Shown here in pieces: positions 11,859-25,000 of a stretch of DNA of 64,000 nucleotides; within the stretch, counting starts at the first letter, position 1; each line of letters opens with the position of its first letter. The position numbers and the translations under genes are program-made. The notes beneath the pieces are model-generated. The model was not told where the DNA came from. It made no database searches and saw only the letters and a list, made by a program, of their open reading frames with translations. Location of the stretch: NCBI GenBank assembly GCA_963930775.1, contig OZ005704.1:2170001-2234000 (forward strand), in the 5' to 3' direction. The stretch is from Cliona cf. orientalis (Eukaryota > Porifera > Demospongiae > Clionaida > Clionaidae).

Positions 11859-11941
11859 ATAGATACCTGTCAGTAGCCAATCAAATTGCAGTATTTGTTA
11901 CAGCTATGATCTAACAGTGGGCAGTGACCATATTGCAACTG

Positions 11942-14716
11942 TTATGGTTCCCACGGACAGTTCATGATCCCCGGCCAGTCAGTAACAAGATGCTCATCAA
12001 GACCATTCTGAAAAAGTGGTATAGCAGAAGGAAAGAGTTGTCAATCAAAATAATAATATTATATTGCATGAAAGTTTTGGAGATTAATTACTTGGTACCA
12101 CAACCAATAATTATTATCAATCCCCAAATCAAAAAGGGGGGGGGGGGGGGGGGGGGCTATCCCCTGCTACTCAAGTAATTGAAAATTTTTAAAAGGAGAG
12201 CCGCAGTATATACTTAGACGTACATTTGGGTGTACAACTTTTGAAGAATACTAGGGGTACAGGGATCGATGATAGCATATATACATTACCTTACTGTAGC
12301 ATGACGTACTAGTGTTTGTATGTCTTCTTCAGAGATTTCGAAGTCAAAAAGGTTGAAGTTTTCCTTGATTCTTGCTTCTTTTGATGACTTTGGGATGCAA
12401 ATGAACCCTCGCTGAAGACTCCACTTGATCATGACCTGTGCTGGTGACTTGCTATATCTGGAGAACAGAAAGAATGCATAACCTGACTTGTTGAACTGCA
12501 TGGCCATATTATGCATAAGCTGCTGTGCACTTGTGCTGTATTATAAATTCATAGCTAAGCTTCTTGCATCCATTCATCCAATGATATAAAAAAGGGGCGA
12601 GGTACATCGGTCAAGCTTTTATGGGTCTAAAACCACATAATGGGAATGGAATGCGTTGGGTAATCAATGAATGCTAGAGTTACATGCCCCACTCCTTGGG
12701 CAGAAAATTACCACTAACAATGGTGCTATGCATTTATGTACAGTATGGCGAAGAATTTTCGAGGGGTTCAATTTCACAACAGGAGATCATTATCATTTTT
12801 CTTAGTTTCAATTTTTGCTGATGTGCACAGTTGTATACCAACATGCATCATACATGTACAACTGTGCTTATTTTGTGGGTTTATATCATGGTTTGTCAAT
12901 TATTAGATTCTGCAAAAAGTGTGAAAATTAGACCCCTCAAAAATTCCCTGCTCTATGGTTTATAACTCACTTCTTAGCGATACTGACAAGGGTGGTATTC
13001 TTCATCCTGGTAGCTTTGGCTAGCGGGGAGTAAGCCATGATGGGGATACCCTCCTGTTCACTGTAGGCAACCAAATCGTCCCAGGCTAGGAACGGGTGGA
13101 TCTCTATCTGGTTCACTGAATTGCAAGGAGTGATAGTATGCAAGTAGATCAAAGCCGATAATATTGAACACACATTAATTTTAATATTGCATATGGAAAA
13201 ATGTTCTGGCGAAGCACGTATTCAATCATGGTTCCCGTTGAAAGTATATGACATGTTATAATGCTTGCACATAGCACTATTGCTGCATGGAACCAAATTG
13301 AATATGCGTTTCATCAGACTCCATTCCCGCATGCAACAAAGGGTCTGGGCATAAGACTAAGGGCTAGCTAATACATCTGATAGAAGTTCTCACCTGCTGG
13401 GATATGGTCTGGTCTTGCCTTCTTCAATTCTGATAAGTGTTTGACATTGAAGTTGGCCACACCTATTGATCTACATAATGAACACAATATTATGAATAGC
13501 AACACTGTCAGAGTAGGACAATCCACAATCAAAGACTGAAAAACACCTGAGGCATGAGTATGAGGCTATAAAATTATGATAGCCTACATACATGTACTAG
13601 CACAGGATTATAGCTCGGATTATACCGTACAGCTGAAAAGTTTCGCTTGACAAAAATTTTGCCTTTGTTACACCTCAGGCCTGATAGCTACAAGTGGGCT
13701 GCACAGTCAGGCTGAAATATTAATTTTGTATACCATAGCCTTGTGGCTCACATACTTGATTTTTCCCTGTTGCTTCAGTTCAATCATGGCGTCCCATGTC
13801 TCCAGTGTCTTACCACCAGAGGGAGAGTGCATCAGATAGAGATCAACGTACTCTAGTCCCAACCTGAACAGAAATAGTGAGAGGAACAGTGCGTCACTCG
13901 GTAGGTATTAGAATAAGGACCAACTTGCTCAAGCTTTCATTGAAGCATCTTATGGTGTTTGCGCTTCCATGGTCAGTGTTCCATAACTATTGGAAATAAT
14001 ATCATAGCTAGGAATGAAAAATAATTCATCCCCCCCCCAACCAAAAGAAAATGATTGCACAGGCCTTATGAATGGTTACAGAGTGTATGTGATTCAAGAG
14101 ATAAATTTCTATGGAGTTGGATCTGTATGTAGCCAAGGAGGTAGCGTGCATATGGTTGGGGGTGAGGGGAATTGATGACAGACCATCCGTTTCAAAGCTT
14201 ATGCTCAAGGTCACATGTAGGAATTATTATCTAAGAACACACCTTGGTGACAACAAATATCTTCTCCCTTGGGATGCCTGACTGCTGGATTGCCACTCCT
14301 ACCTCCTCTTCGTTGCTACAGCACAATAAACAAATTATCCACTAGTTATAAACTGCAGTAGACAGTCTATCACTGACTGAGCCTACAACAGACTACTATG
14401 ATCTATAAGATGATCTATAATTATACATATTAAATTTAATAATGTGGCCTTACTCATAAAGAGTTGCAGTGTCTATGAGCCTGTACCCACACTTCAGCGC
14501 ACAAGAGACATCCTTACCACTTCCAAGATATGTACCAAGTCCCAGCACTGGCATATTGTTGCCATCTTTTAGCGTCTTCTTAGGGACCAAGTCAGCCATG
14601 ATCAGTGAATGTGGCTGACGACCATTACCAAACGTCGCAGGCGTGGCTCGAGCCCCACCCACGTGCATGCCTCCTGCTGCGCTGCGTAAAAGGAAGCAGT
14701 TCATCGTGACAATCAT
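11942..14716 (-). CDS. Aldo-keto reductase (minus-strand copy)
   Basis: Predicted AKR-superfamily oxidoreductase. Eight exons, read right to left: 14454-14716, 14243-14315, 13925-13986, 13756-13863, 13394-13470, 12971-13115, 12310-12457 and 11942-12007. Total is 313 aa from the first ATG, or 274 aa from the ATG at 14599 ([13 protein letters not shown]), which better fits the usual family start. Exon lengths 73, 62, 108 and 148 equal those of the plus-strand paralogue, but its 222-nt exon is split here into 77 and 145 nt by an extra intron. Catalytic residues are present in [14 protein letters not shown] and YLMHSP. The third exon has a weak donor (GTTGGT). The final exon carries a short TAA-terminated tail ending CPWEP. 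The first ATG lies 31 bp from the divergent tectonin receptor start. Confidence 0.88.
12143..12157. repeat. Poly-G run
   Basis: A run of guanines inside the last intron of the minus-strand AKR gene, replacing a short GTAGGGGG in the related segment near 8260. Length may be unreliable in assembly. Confidence 0.7.
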
Positions 14717-14747
14717 TTTTCGATAGGTAAATTAATAACTATCAAAA
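14600..14747. promoter_or_regulatory. Putative shared promoter between divergent AKR and tectonin receptor genes
   Basis: The AKR gene starts at 14716 or 14599 on the minus strand and the receptor at 14748 on the plus strand, leaving 31 to 148 bp between start codons. No other space exists for separate promoters, so a bidirectional promoter is inferred. I see no clear TATA box. Confidence 0.4.
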
Positions 14748-17700
14748 ATGTACAAGTTACAGATACTGCTGTCATCAGTCCTTGCTTTATCAGTATCCAC
14801 TGTGGCACTTACTGGAAAATGGACAGAGATCCCTGGGCCAGCAAATGCAGCACTTGAGTCTATTACTGTCTCTACCAACTACCTGTGGGCTATTGATAAC
14901 AGGAATGGAGTGGGACTTACACGTGCAGATAATGTTGTCTACTGTCGACGTCCATGCAGTGATGCAGGGAGTTGGATAGATGCTGAGGGTCTGCTGGATC
15001 AAACAATCGATGCCAGTGAGACTGAAGTATGGGGTGTCAATGATCGTGGTCAAATTTACAAGCGACCAATTGATGCCAGTGGTGGATGGGTACAAATTTC
15101 AGGGGGACGTAATGCTGATTGCCGCGGAAAGTGCTTCTCTGATGCATCAGTGTCAAATAATGGATACATCTGGGCTATATCCAATGAGAATGAGACCTAT
15201 ATGCTATGCAGCCAAAATGGAATTACTCGTCGGTGTGCTAACAGTGATCGGCTTCTCATAGATGATGAGCTGTCCCTAGTACACATTGAAGCAGGTGATG
15301 AAGAAGTATGGGCTGTCGATGCTAACAATTGTATCTTCAAACGTTCAGTCAATGGCAGTGGAGAATGGAGCAGTGTTCCAGGAGAAATGAGATATATATC
15401 TGCATCAGGGACTGAACATATCTGGGGAATAGCTCCTAACGATAGTCTCTACGTGTGCGAAAAGCCATGCACAGGAGACTGGCGGTATGTTGGAGGATCA
15501 TTCAAGTTTAAACAGATTGATGGTGATAACAATTCTTCAGTAATTGGTGTGACTACTAACAATACCTTAATTGCTATGAGTTTGCAAGGAACAGGTAAGA
15601 ATTATAATTATGATCGACATTGTATATGTGCATAGCTACAATAGTAAAATTTTATGCATGATAATATATTAAATTTTTTATTATTCATGGTGTAATAATT
15701 ACTATTATTCCCAGCTGATCAGTTTCTGTTATAGCACATATTGGTGTAATAATCATAATAAGCAAGAATCTGCAAAGTAAATCCTTTTTATCCCCGCAAT
15801 CTGTATACTACCCCTGGCATATCTTATTTTATTATTCACGCTTTTCACTGCCAGAGTGAGATTTCAATCCACTGATGAGCTGATAATGGCTTCTATAATA
15901 TTATGATGTCACATCTGGTATTAATTAACACTGGACCAAAACTAAGATTTCCTACATGTCCTGCTTACTAAAACATGAAATTTTATCACATTTCCTACAC
16001 ATAATATCTGGTAGAGGATAGAGCAGAATTTCATGCAAGCACATGAAATGTGTAAAATGTACGTGCGCTATCCTACCTGCTTCCTACATGAAGGAAATCC
16101 AAATTTTCTTCTAGTGTAATAGTGTGCAGATTGGCCCGGGTGTTCTGGTCAGATTCAGTTAATTGTGAATCTGGCAGTCACAGCAATTGAGATAATCACA
16201 CCTATAGTAGTTACTATTATGAAGTTGGATATCGATGCATTATTAATAGGGTACCAAGATCTATAGCCGATTGTTGATCTATCTGTTAAGTTTGGAACAT
16301 TCATTTTCAAATTATTCCCCTAATATGGTAATATTACATCTGATTCAGTCTGAGAGTGTTCCATTAATGTTGTGTGTGATTTGTTGATATAAACTGGCTA
16401 TACATACATAGATTTTGTTACTGATTTTCCACTTGATGTGCAAATGATAAAGATTTTCTAAACCATTGCTAGTGGGGCTACACTAATCTTTGACAACTTA
16501 ATAACTCCTAGTATATATAAGCCAATGATATTAATATATGATGGCAACTGAAAAGTGACACCAAAAGTTGAAAAATTAATAATCAATGTGGATGCTATCA
16601 TGCATGACATTTCCAACTTTAACTTTGACACTATTGATTGTATTATTAACAATGAGTGCACCTCCGTGCAGTGCCCTGCCATGGTAGCTGTGTATATTAT
16701 AATTATAATATCATCATATACTACCATGCAGAATGTATGCATGCATACTGAAATATCACTAGCATTAAGGTTAATTTACTACCTGTCACTAACTTCATGC
16801 AGGTGTATCAGAGACTGAAAAAGCAACTGATACAACTACGATCATAATATTACCAACTTCGACACTACTAGCTTCTGCTTCAATCTTATCAAAAACACCT
16901 CTAGTGTCAGCTACAGGTATATAACAGCTAGCTACATGTACCCCAGTGTAGTACTTAGCTAAGCCGTGTTAATGTAACTCCATGCAGGTGCACCATCAAC
17001 AACTGTTACAGTCACAGTACATCAATCCAGTGAGACACCTGACTCAGTGAAAGGAAATACTTCACCAGGTGTCCTTATATAATATTATATATATAGGGTA
17101 GTGTACTAGTATCAGGATCCAATGAAATAATTATCATAATATTATAATAATATATTAGCTGATACAACTACTATCATAATATTACCAACTTTGACACTAC
17201 TGGCTTCTACTAGCTTTGCATCAATCTTATCAAAAACACCTCTAGTGTCAGCTACAGGTAACAGCTATACATGTATACCCCAGCGTAGTACTTATCTAAG
17301 CCTTAAGCTTGTTAATGTGTAACTCCATGCAGGTGCACCATCAACAACTATCACAGTCGAAGTGCATCAATCCAGTGAGACACCTGACTCAGTGAAAGAA
17401 AACACTTCACCAGGTGTCCTTATAAAGTAGTGTTCTATCAAGATTCAATGAAATAATTATCATAATAATATTATTATATTAGCCTCATCCCAGAAAAATA
17501 TGGGGATGATTGGGGACGAGACTAATAGTATAACATTATTCACCCTTGTTACTGTATAAGTCCGTACAGGTATACTGCCAACAACTGTCACAGTGTATCA
17601 ATCCAGTGAGACACCCGAATCAGTGAAAACAAGCACTTCACCAGGTGTCCTTATAGGGGTGGTGGCCGGCATGGTTGCCTTCTCAATAGCACTACTGCTG

Positions 17701-18280
17701 TTGGTGCCACTTTCCATAGCTGTAATTGCTGCTCTGTATGCGAGGAAGCTGAGGAAAGTTAGAGATAGACGCCGGGCAGTTGTGATCACGCAATATGGAC
17801 TGGCCATGGGGTCAACAGAGATGCTTCATGGCGAGAGAAACAGATGTGACAACACAGTGGTAAAAATTATTAATGATCGTGTAAAAGTTTCACTTTTGAG
17901 CAGCCGCAGCATGATGATATTACTATCATACTGGTAGATTAATATTAATCCTACTATATAATTATCTATTCATACAGCTTAATGATCCTGTGTATGCCAC
18001 TATTGAAGACACCTTCACCAAGCCATTGAGTCAACACAAACAGTTAGTACCCTCATCTTCCCATCCTGAACAAAAACCAGTTACAGCTACACGATATCGA
18101 TCTTGCACTGATTTCAGCTACCTCGATGACGACATTGATAAGAATATTGCGTATGCATCAATAGTCACAAGTTCTGAATTTGAAGTCAACCCAGCTTACA
18201 TCACATTCAGTGGGCCAGAGTTTGACTGTCCTACAAATGTACACAATATCATACAGAGAAGGCACAGCTGCCCACACTAG
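14748..18280 (+). CDS. Tectonin beta-propeller transmembrane receptor without kinase
   Basis: Predicted type I membrane protein of 604 aa. Exons: 14748-15594, 16803-16916, 16988-17068, 17159-17257, 17333-17413, 17570-17859 and 17978-18280. All stem introns are phase 1. Residues 1-22 form a signal peptide. Residues 23-282 hold six tectonin-like repeats, each starting with a W-[AG]-[IV] strand (WAID, WGVN, WAIS, WAVD, WGIA and a degenerate sixth VIGV), plus conserved Cys pairs. The stem is Thr/Ser-rich and is encoded by two near-identical exon pairs. A transmembrane helix lies at about 434-461, followed by KLRKVRDRRR. The tail (to 604) has Tyr motifs including DPVYATI and IAYASI, the latter matching the loose ITIM pattern. 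No kinase exons follow. Ligand and signalling are unknown. Confidence 0.88.
16803..17413 (+). repeat. Duplicated stem exon pair
   Basis: Exons 16803-16916 and 17159-17257 encode the same DTTTIIILPT...LVSAT segment. Exons 16988-17068 and 17333-17413 encode the same GAPSTT...SSETPDSVK segment. Intron sequence between them is also shared. All four exons are multiples of three in phase 1, so each can be skipped without breaking the frame. Confidence 0.9.
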
Positions 18281-19020
18281 AGACGTTTTCATTCAAGCAG
18301 CAGGCATGGCGGTACTGACTGAGGGACTTGCCCTGGAAAAGATTTAATAATGTAGTTAGCTAACCTAATTATTACTATGATCTCTGTAGCAATCAGTAAC
18401 TCAATCCGGCAGTGCGTAGACCTATTCATTAATGTGCATTCGGACTTTGTATTTAATAGTCTGGCATAGCTGACAGGCTCCGAGCTCAGGGTCGGCTATG
18501 CCAGACTATCCTTGTATTAATTGTAGCTTTCATAAAAATTATTAGAAACTAGAGCTATGTAGAGCACATCATGACCCCGCGCACTGCATCTGCAGTGCAT
18601 TTATCTGTACTGTGTATACACACGAGAGCTGTGGCAATCATGTAATACAAGTAGTGTCATGCGTGCGCTAATTGACGACCTTTACCTAGTACTACGACTG
18701 AGGACAAGGGGGTGCGGTTGATAGGCGTGGCCAAAAACGCAGTTTTGCGACACTCATGGATCTTACCAAACGATTCGAAGCATAATGGAGCAAGTTTTTC
18801 AATAATTTTGACAGCTTCATTTTGCTTACGAGTCGCTCAGCTCAGATGCCTAGATATCGAGATCTGGCGATTTTTGTGCTGACACTATGGACACAAGACA
18901 GAGCAGCTGTCGTTCGAGTTCCGAATAACGCGCACCATAAAGACGTGGCCGTGGTGAAAACAAATTCGCGCGGCTCACCTCTGTACTCTCTGCTAGTGCT
19001 GTCAAGAACCTGGATTGCTG
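18281..19020. other. Intergenic region with a small hairpin
   Basis: No gene is seen. TAGTCTGGCATAGCTGAC (18458-18475) pairs with GTCGGCTATGCCAGACTA (18491-18508), forming an 18-bp stem with a 15-base loop shortly after the tectonin receptor stop, possibly a foldback relic. The stretch 18660-18760 contains GACGACCTTTACC and GC-richer sequence upstream of FBH1. Confidence 0.6.
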
Positions 19021-22000
19021 ATGGATCCTGATGGCGAAGAACCAGCTCCGAAGAGACGTCGCTACGAGCAAAGCAGTACTCCTATCAGAGAGCTGGACCC
19101 TCTTCAACCCCCACACTGCATTGAACTTTCACCGCTGAAGGAGTCGGAGGGGGAAGGGAGAGAAAACGGACTTGACCATATCGTGGCTGTGGAAGAACCT
19201 ATTGGGCCGGCCCCCACCGTTGCTGAATCTGACACGGAACCAGCGCAAGGGCCAGGGCTAGATGATACAGTATTGCTTGATGATAATGACCAGGGTCCTG
19301 ATGATCTTGGCCTGTCTGATGAAGCCATGGGTGAATTTAGAAATTTAATATTGGGGTTATGAGGGCCACCTGATTTGTCCTTTTTTTTCTCTCCCCAGAA
19401 TCGTTCATAACTGAGGTAGAGGAAGAGCAGCAGTTGGGGGAGAGGCCACTACCACAGTGGGCGAAGCTTCCTAATGAGCTGTGGCAGCAGATATTCCAGC
19501 GGGTGCCGCTGTTGGACCTTGTTACATCAGGAAGAGGAGTCTGCCAGAGATGGAACCAGATCATTGCCGATGAAAAGGTGAGACTACTTAGAAAACTTAA
19601 GTGATATGCTATACCTCTTTTCTGACTTAGTTTCTTCACTGGAAGAAGACCTACTATCGGTTCAAGTGCTGGGATCCTGATACCCTCTCCGTGGTAGAAA
19701 CCATTCTCTATCCACCTGAATTCAGCTTGGCTGCACATCCGCAGCAGAATGGGCAGCTCTTTACTCATGGCGGCAGTCTCATTGACACCAACCCCAACTT
19801 CACATTGGTGTACCTGGCTAGGTATAATAATAATTATGTTGACATATTATGTGGAATTTTTCATTGGATGAAAATTCACCAAGCCCCTTGTATTGCATTA
19901 TTCTGCATGCTAATACTATTATTTGCAGGCTGTTTGCAGAACAATTCTCTAACTTTAGCGTTGACATGGAGGGTGTGCTGTCAATGATGTCCAAGCATCC
20001 TCAGTACAACTGTGTGTCCAAGATCAAGGAACAGATTCCGGTATACAAATAAAAAATTAATAATACACTCCTATAATAATTATTATAGGTTCTACTATAC
20101 AGGATCTAAATGTTCTGGCAAGGCTTCTCCTGCTGGTGACATGCTGCACCAGTGTCCACCAAGTCCTACTGCTGATGGAGCTGTTGCTCCGCCCAATGTC
20201 TGGTGGATTCAGCCAACCGGCCCTGGCCTACAATGAGATGAGTGAAATGTTCCACGCAATGGCTACTTTCTTTCTGTCTCACTGCAACAAAGGTACACTT
20301 CCTCCAAGGTAATTTCAGTTCCACAACGTATCCCTGCCTACTTGATAGAATCATAGCCTTTACCTCTCTAGATTACGTACGATAGCATACCTTCTCTTTC
20401 TCTCCCCCAGATTCCACTACAATGTTTTCTATTCCCTCGATGTGATTCACCGATCTTCCTTTGTCCCACCTCTCTGCCACCAGCCCCTCCTGTCCGATGA
20501 TCCACCCTCTGTCTCATCATTCAACTGCAGCAATGGCTGTTTCCCTACTTCCTCTCCTTCTTGTTCACTGCCATCTACTGATGTCAGCTTTAGCAGCAGT
20601 CAAGGCAGTCAGGTGGGTGAGGCGTCATCTCTCTCCAGGTATGGCCTCATCATGGTGTGTGCGTGGAGATTTTTTTTATCGAGGGTGGAGGGGGAGGGAA
20701 CACGTTACAAGTATAATTATAAATATTGTCCTCATAGCTCACAGTGTGGCACATTTTGTGAGTCTGGTGATGTTCTGTTAACTTCGGAGCAGGCCAGAGT
20801 GGTGACCTATCCCATTCAGAAGGGAGAGACGATAAAAGTCATTGCTTTTGCAGGTACATAATAGTGTTTCATACAGAGGGTGGGGAGTTCCCCCTCAAGC
20901 TCTTCTGACTCTACCATGTATACTTTGTATTAGCTAGTTTCCTGCCCCAATGGCATCAGGTTGTCCGTCTTGTATAATCTGTGATTCTGTATGAAACATT
21001 GATACCTAATAGAGGGTAACATTAAATTTGGCAAAATAGCTCTCCATTGGTATTGGCGAAGTTTATGTGCACGTACACGTGCATTAAATTCAATTGGCAA
21101 GTTTTTAATTTGGTGATCTATACTGAATTCGCCAAATTAAAAACCTCGCCAAAGAACTACATGTCATATAATCAGTGTGGACTCAACTGTCTAAAATGTA
21201 TTTTTTATAGGTACTGGTAAGACCACAACTCTGGTTCAATTTGCCAAGCGAAACAGACACCTGAGTATTGGCTATTGTGTCTACAACAGGTGATTTGTAA
21301 AGAAATAAAAATAGACTAGCTATAGTGAGATACTGTATAGCTGGAAATGAAGTTACAAATTTACATGCAGATCAGTTCGGAACCATGCTCATTCTGTTGT
21401 GTTCAAGGATATAAAGCATGTTAAATGTCGCACATTTCACTCCCTTGCTTGTAAATCTATTGGGTGAGTGTCAATATACATGTACTTCTTCAATATAATA
21501 TTAATTTTATTATTGATCTATAATATTATACACATTGTATGCACATGCAGCGTATCCTATACGGCTAAAACCACGCTACTGAACAAATTTCCTAACATGA
21601 CAACTTACAGTGTATCCAAGCTCATCGATATAGACAAAGTCCCCAGCATGACTGGTCTGAATAAGAAGCAGGGCCTGTATAGTTTTTCAAAATACATAAA
21701 AGGCACCCTGGAGAACTTCTGGGCCAGTGCTGACAGAGAGATCAAGAGTAAGCATATTCCGCGATTTCGTCACTCCAATCCTGTGAGGAGGATTACAGAT
21801 ACGCTCAATTATTTAGCAGAAGCTGAAGACACTGAGGTACATTTATTTTTATACTAGTATTGATACGTAGCTTAAAACTTAATTTGTAGTGTGAAGGGAA
21901 TGTTGTTGAACCAGTCGATGAAAATTGTGTGTGGAGAATTTTAGAAGAATCACGAAAGATCTGGAACAAGATGAAGAATCAGATGGATAAATCAGTCCTT

Positions 22001-25000
22001 ATGACTCATGATGGTATGAATTCTTAATCTCGTCTCTCCCTACGTGCGAGATTCATTCTTTGTCTTGCTGTGTACAATATGTGACTCGACAAAAAGACCA
22101 ACCATATTATTATACGCTGGATATTGATATGAGATACAGGCCTATTTAGTTGCCCAAGGTGATAATTATCATTTTTCACCTTTTGGCATGCATGGATTGA
22201 TAGAGGAATCATTAAAAACCTGCTTCATAGCTTCTAGAACACTATACTTGCCAAGTTATGACTTGAAGAAGTCGGCCGTGTAGCTAACATTGACCGTCCA
22301 TGATACGGAGCCATTGCCGTAGTTGCAGCTAGGCAATAAGCACGGCAGCTGCACACAAAAAATCTCCAGTAGTTTCTATGGACATGCACGCTTATCTTTT
22401 CGTTCTTCTCCTTTGAAACGCCGACTGCTGCTCTCTTTCCAATGTTTTGGCAGCCATTTAGTTTGTTGACTTAATGGGCATGGCCACGTATTTTGCATAA
22501 ACAGCGAGTATACGGACTTCCACGTGCAATGTACGTGGCAATATTTCACCGTGCTTGCTGTAATTTTTTTATTACGTGCGGTCCGGGTACATTTTGGCTC
22601 ATATTTCCATGACTACACGGGCTAAAGACTTCAAATTTGCAGGAGCAATAGTTCAAAGGTTTTAGTTGGTAATGGTAGCCTGAAGGTCACATATTCTACC
22701 ATCAGAGTAGCATAATTCAGCACCTCTAGTAATTTAATGACCTTTACTGAATGTCTGTATAGCTACAAAATTTCCTAACTTTGGGCAAAGATTATCATTA
22801 ACGTGCCTCTAAAACTTGGAGAGTATCATGAAGGTGCCTCTAAGATTTGGATGAGTCTATAGCTAGAGCATATTATTTTATGCACACTGTAAAAATTAAT
22901 CATTATAGAATAATCTGAACATGTGCACTATTCTTTTAGGTTATCTGAAGTTGTTCCAGCTGTCTGGTGTGAACTTTGCTGATTGTGCATATCGGCACTG
23001 GGATGTCGTGCTAATCGACGAAGCTCAGGATTTGTCTCCAGCCATCGTTGACTTGGTGAAGAAGGCAACCTCCTGTGCTAAAATCATTGTTGGCGATCCT
23101 CATCAGCAAATCTACAGCTTCCGAGGAGCAACAAATGCCATCCCAATGCTTGAAGCTGACCGCACCTTTTTTCTAACTAGAGTAAGTCTTCAAGGTGGCA
23201 GTCAAGATGAAAATTATCCATGGTGAATTTTCAGTCTTTCAGGTTTGGTCCAGAGATAGCCTACGTCAGTTCCGTTATCCTTAGGAGACTGAAACAAGTA
23301 AAAGAAAAGACTCTCGTTGGCACCACTGATACAGGTATATAGTATTATATGATAGCCTTCATTATTACGAAGGGCAGAGAACCGTCCATAGTTGGCCAGT
23401 CCATAAATTGATTTAACCTTGAAAATAAGTATTTTACAAGCTGTAGAAATTCATTATTGAAATTTTAGTACCGTAATTTGCGAATATTTCGTTGTTAAAA
23501 TATTTTCGGACAGCTTGGCTTGTGTGAAAATTAAACGCGCAAAAATACATACGCATTATTGATGATAATGTGGTACAGGGTCGTTTGTCCGAAAATTATT
23601 TAATGTGAAAAATTATTGCACGAAATATTTTAGACACGAAATATTCGCGATTTACGGTAACTTAGTACAATGTACAGTTGGTCCATTTTTTGAGCATTAT
23701 GGACAGTGTCGAGAGGTATAATAATATATGTGGCCTTCCATGACAAAACCAACCATATTGCGCCGACAACCGACTTTTAGTTAAGGTCACCATTACCAAG
23801 TACAACCTTTGAACTATTGCTCCTGCAAATTTGAAGTCTCTAGCCCTTGTAGTCATGGAGATATAAGCCAAAATGTACCCGGATCGCCCGTAATAAAAAT
23901 GTGCAGCAAGCACAATGAAACATTGCTACGTACGTTGCACGCGAAAGTCCGTATATTCGCCGTTTATGCAAAGTACGTGGCCACGCCCACTAAGTCAAAG
24001 AGCCAGATGGCGGCCAGAACGTTGGAAAGAAAGCAGCAGCCGGCGTTTTGATGGAAAAGAGCGAAAAGATAAGCGTGCCTATAGATCGTTAGTACACAAA
24101 ATCGAAGAAAGAAGTGTCTGGAGAGTTTTTTCTGTGCAGCTGCCGTGCTTGCCTACCTGCAACTATGGCAACGGCTCCGTATCATGGACGGTCAATGTTA
24201 GCTACACGGCCGACTTCTTCGAGCCATAACTCAGTAAATGTAGCGTTCTAGAAGCTACGAAGCAGATTTTTGTGTAGAGGAATGATTCCTCTATCGATCT
24301 ATGCCAAAAAGTGAAAAATGATAATTATCACCTTGGGCAACTAAATTGGCCTGTATCTCAGATTGATATCCAGCGCAATATGGTTGGTTTTGTCGTGGAC
24401 GGTCACATATATTATGCTGTGCTGGATAATGGTTTTCCATGTCCTGGTATACATAGATTGAGCTAGCATGTCATCACAACAATAATTATTAGTTGTTGCA
24501 CAGGGTGTGTATATGGAACTGGAGATTTCAGGCAAGTTGCTATTATTGCTCGAACCAACGCTGGTCTTTTTGAGGAGATGGCTAGAGTGATCAGGTCTCC
24601 TGGAGGGGAGAAGAAGAGACTGGGATTTGTAGGGGTAAGTTTTAAATCCTGTGCCCTGTGCTTATTCATTCTCGGTATTTCAGGAATTGGAGAACTATAA
24701 CTTGAATCATTTGGAAAGTGTCTATTTGCTATTCCAAGGCAATGTCACAGAGGCTAAGAAAAGAAAGCATTACAAACAGTTCACCAGCTTCCATGAGCTT
24801 CAGCAATATGCAGAGCACAGTTGTGATTTTCAACTTCAACGTGAGATTAGGGTACGTAATAAAACTTTAAGAGCTTTTCCAAACTTGAATTCATACTCTC
24901 TCTCACACGCATTTATTCGTCTCTTCATTTCTCTGCAGATATGCCAGCGCCACTCTGATGTCTTACACATTATTAAACAAATTCATAAACAGGCGGTAAA

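Noticed and set aside
20080..20110. FBH1 exon start at the first AG near 20089
   Set aside because: Reading from there meets TAA within seven codons. The next AG, before 20103, stays open and gives DLNVLARLLL.
20401..20440. Acceptor use after donor 20292 in FBH1
   Set aside because: That junction gives a stop (SIPSM then TGA). Using the donor after 20308 keeps the frame and yields PPRFHYNVFYSLD.
22024..22212. Minus-strand frame in FBH1 intron 11
   Set aside because: It lies in the repeated MITE-like element and has no conserved protein.
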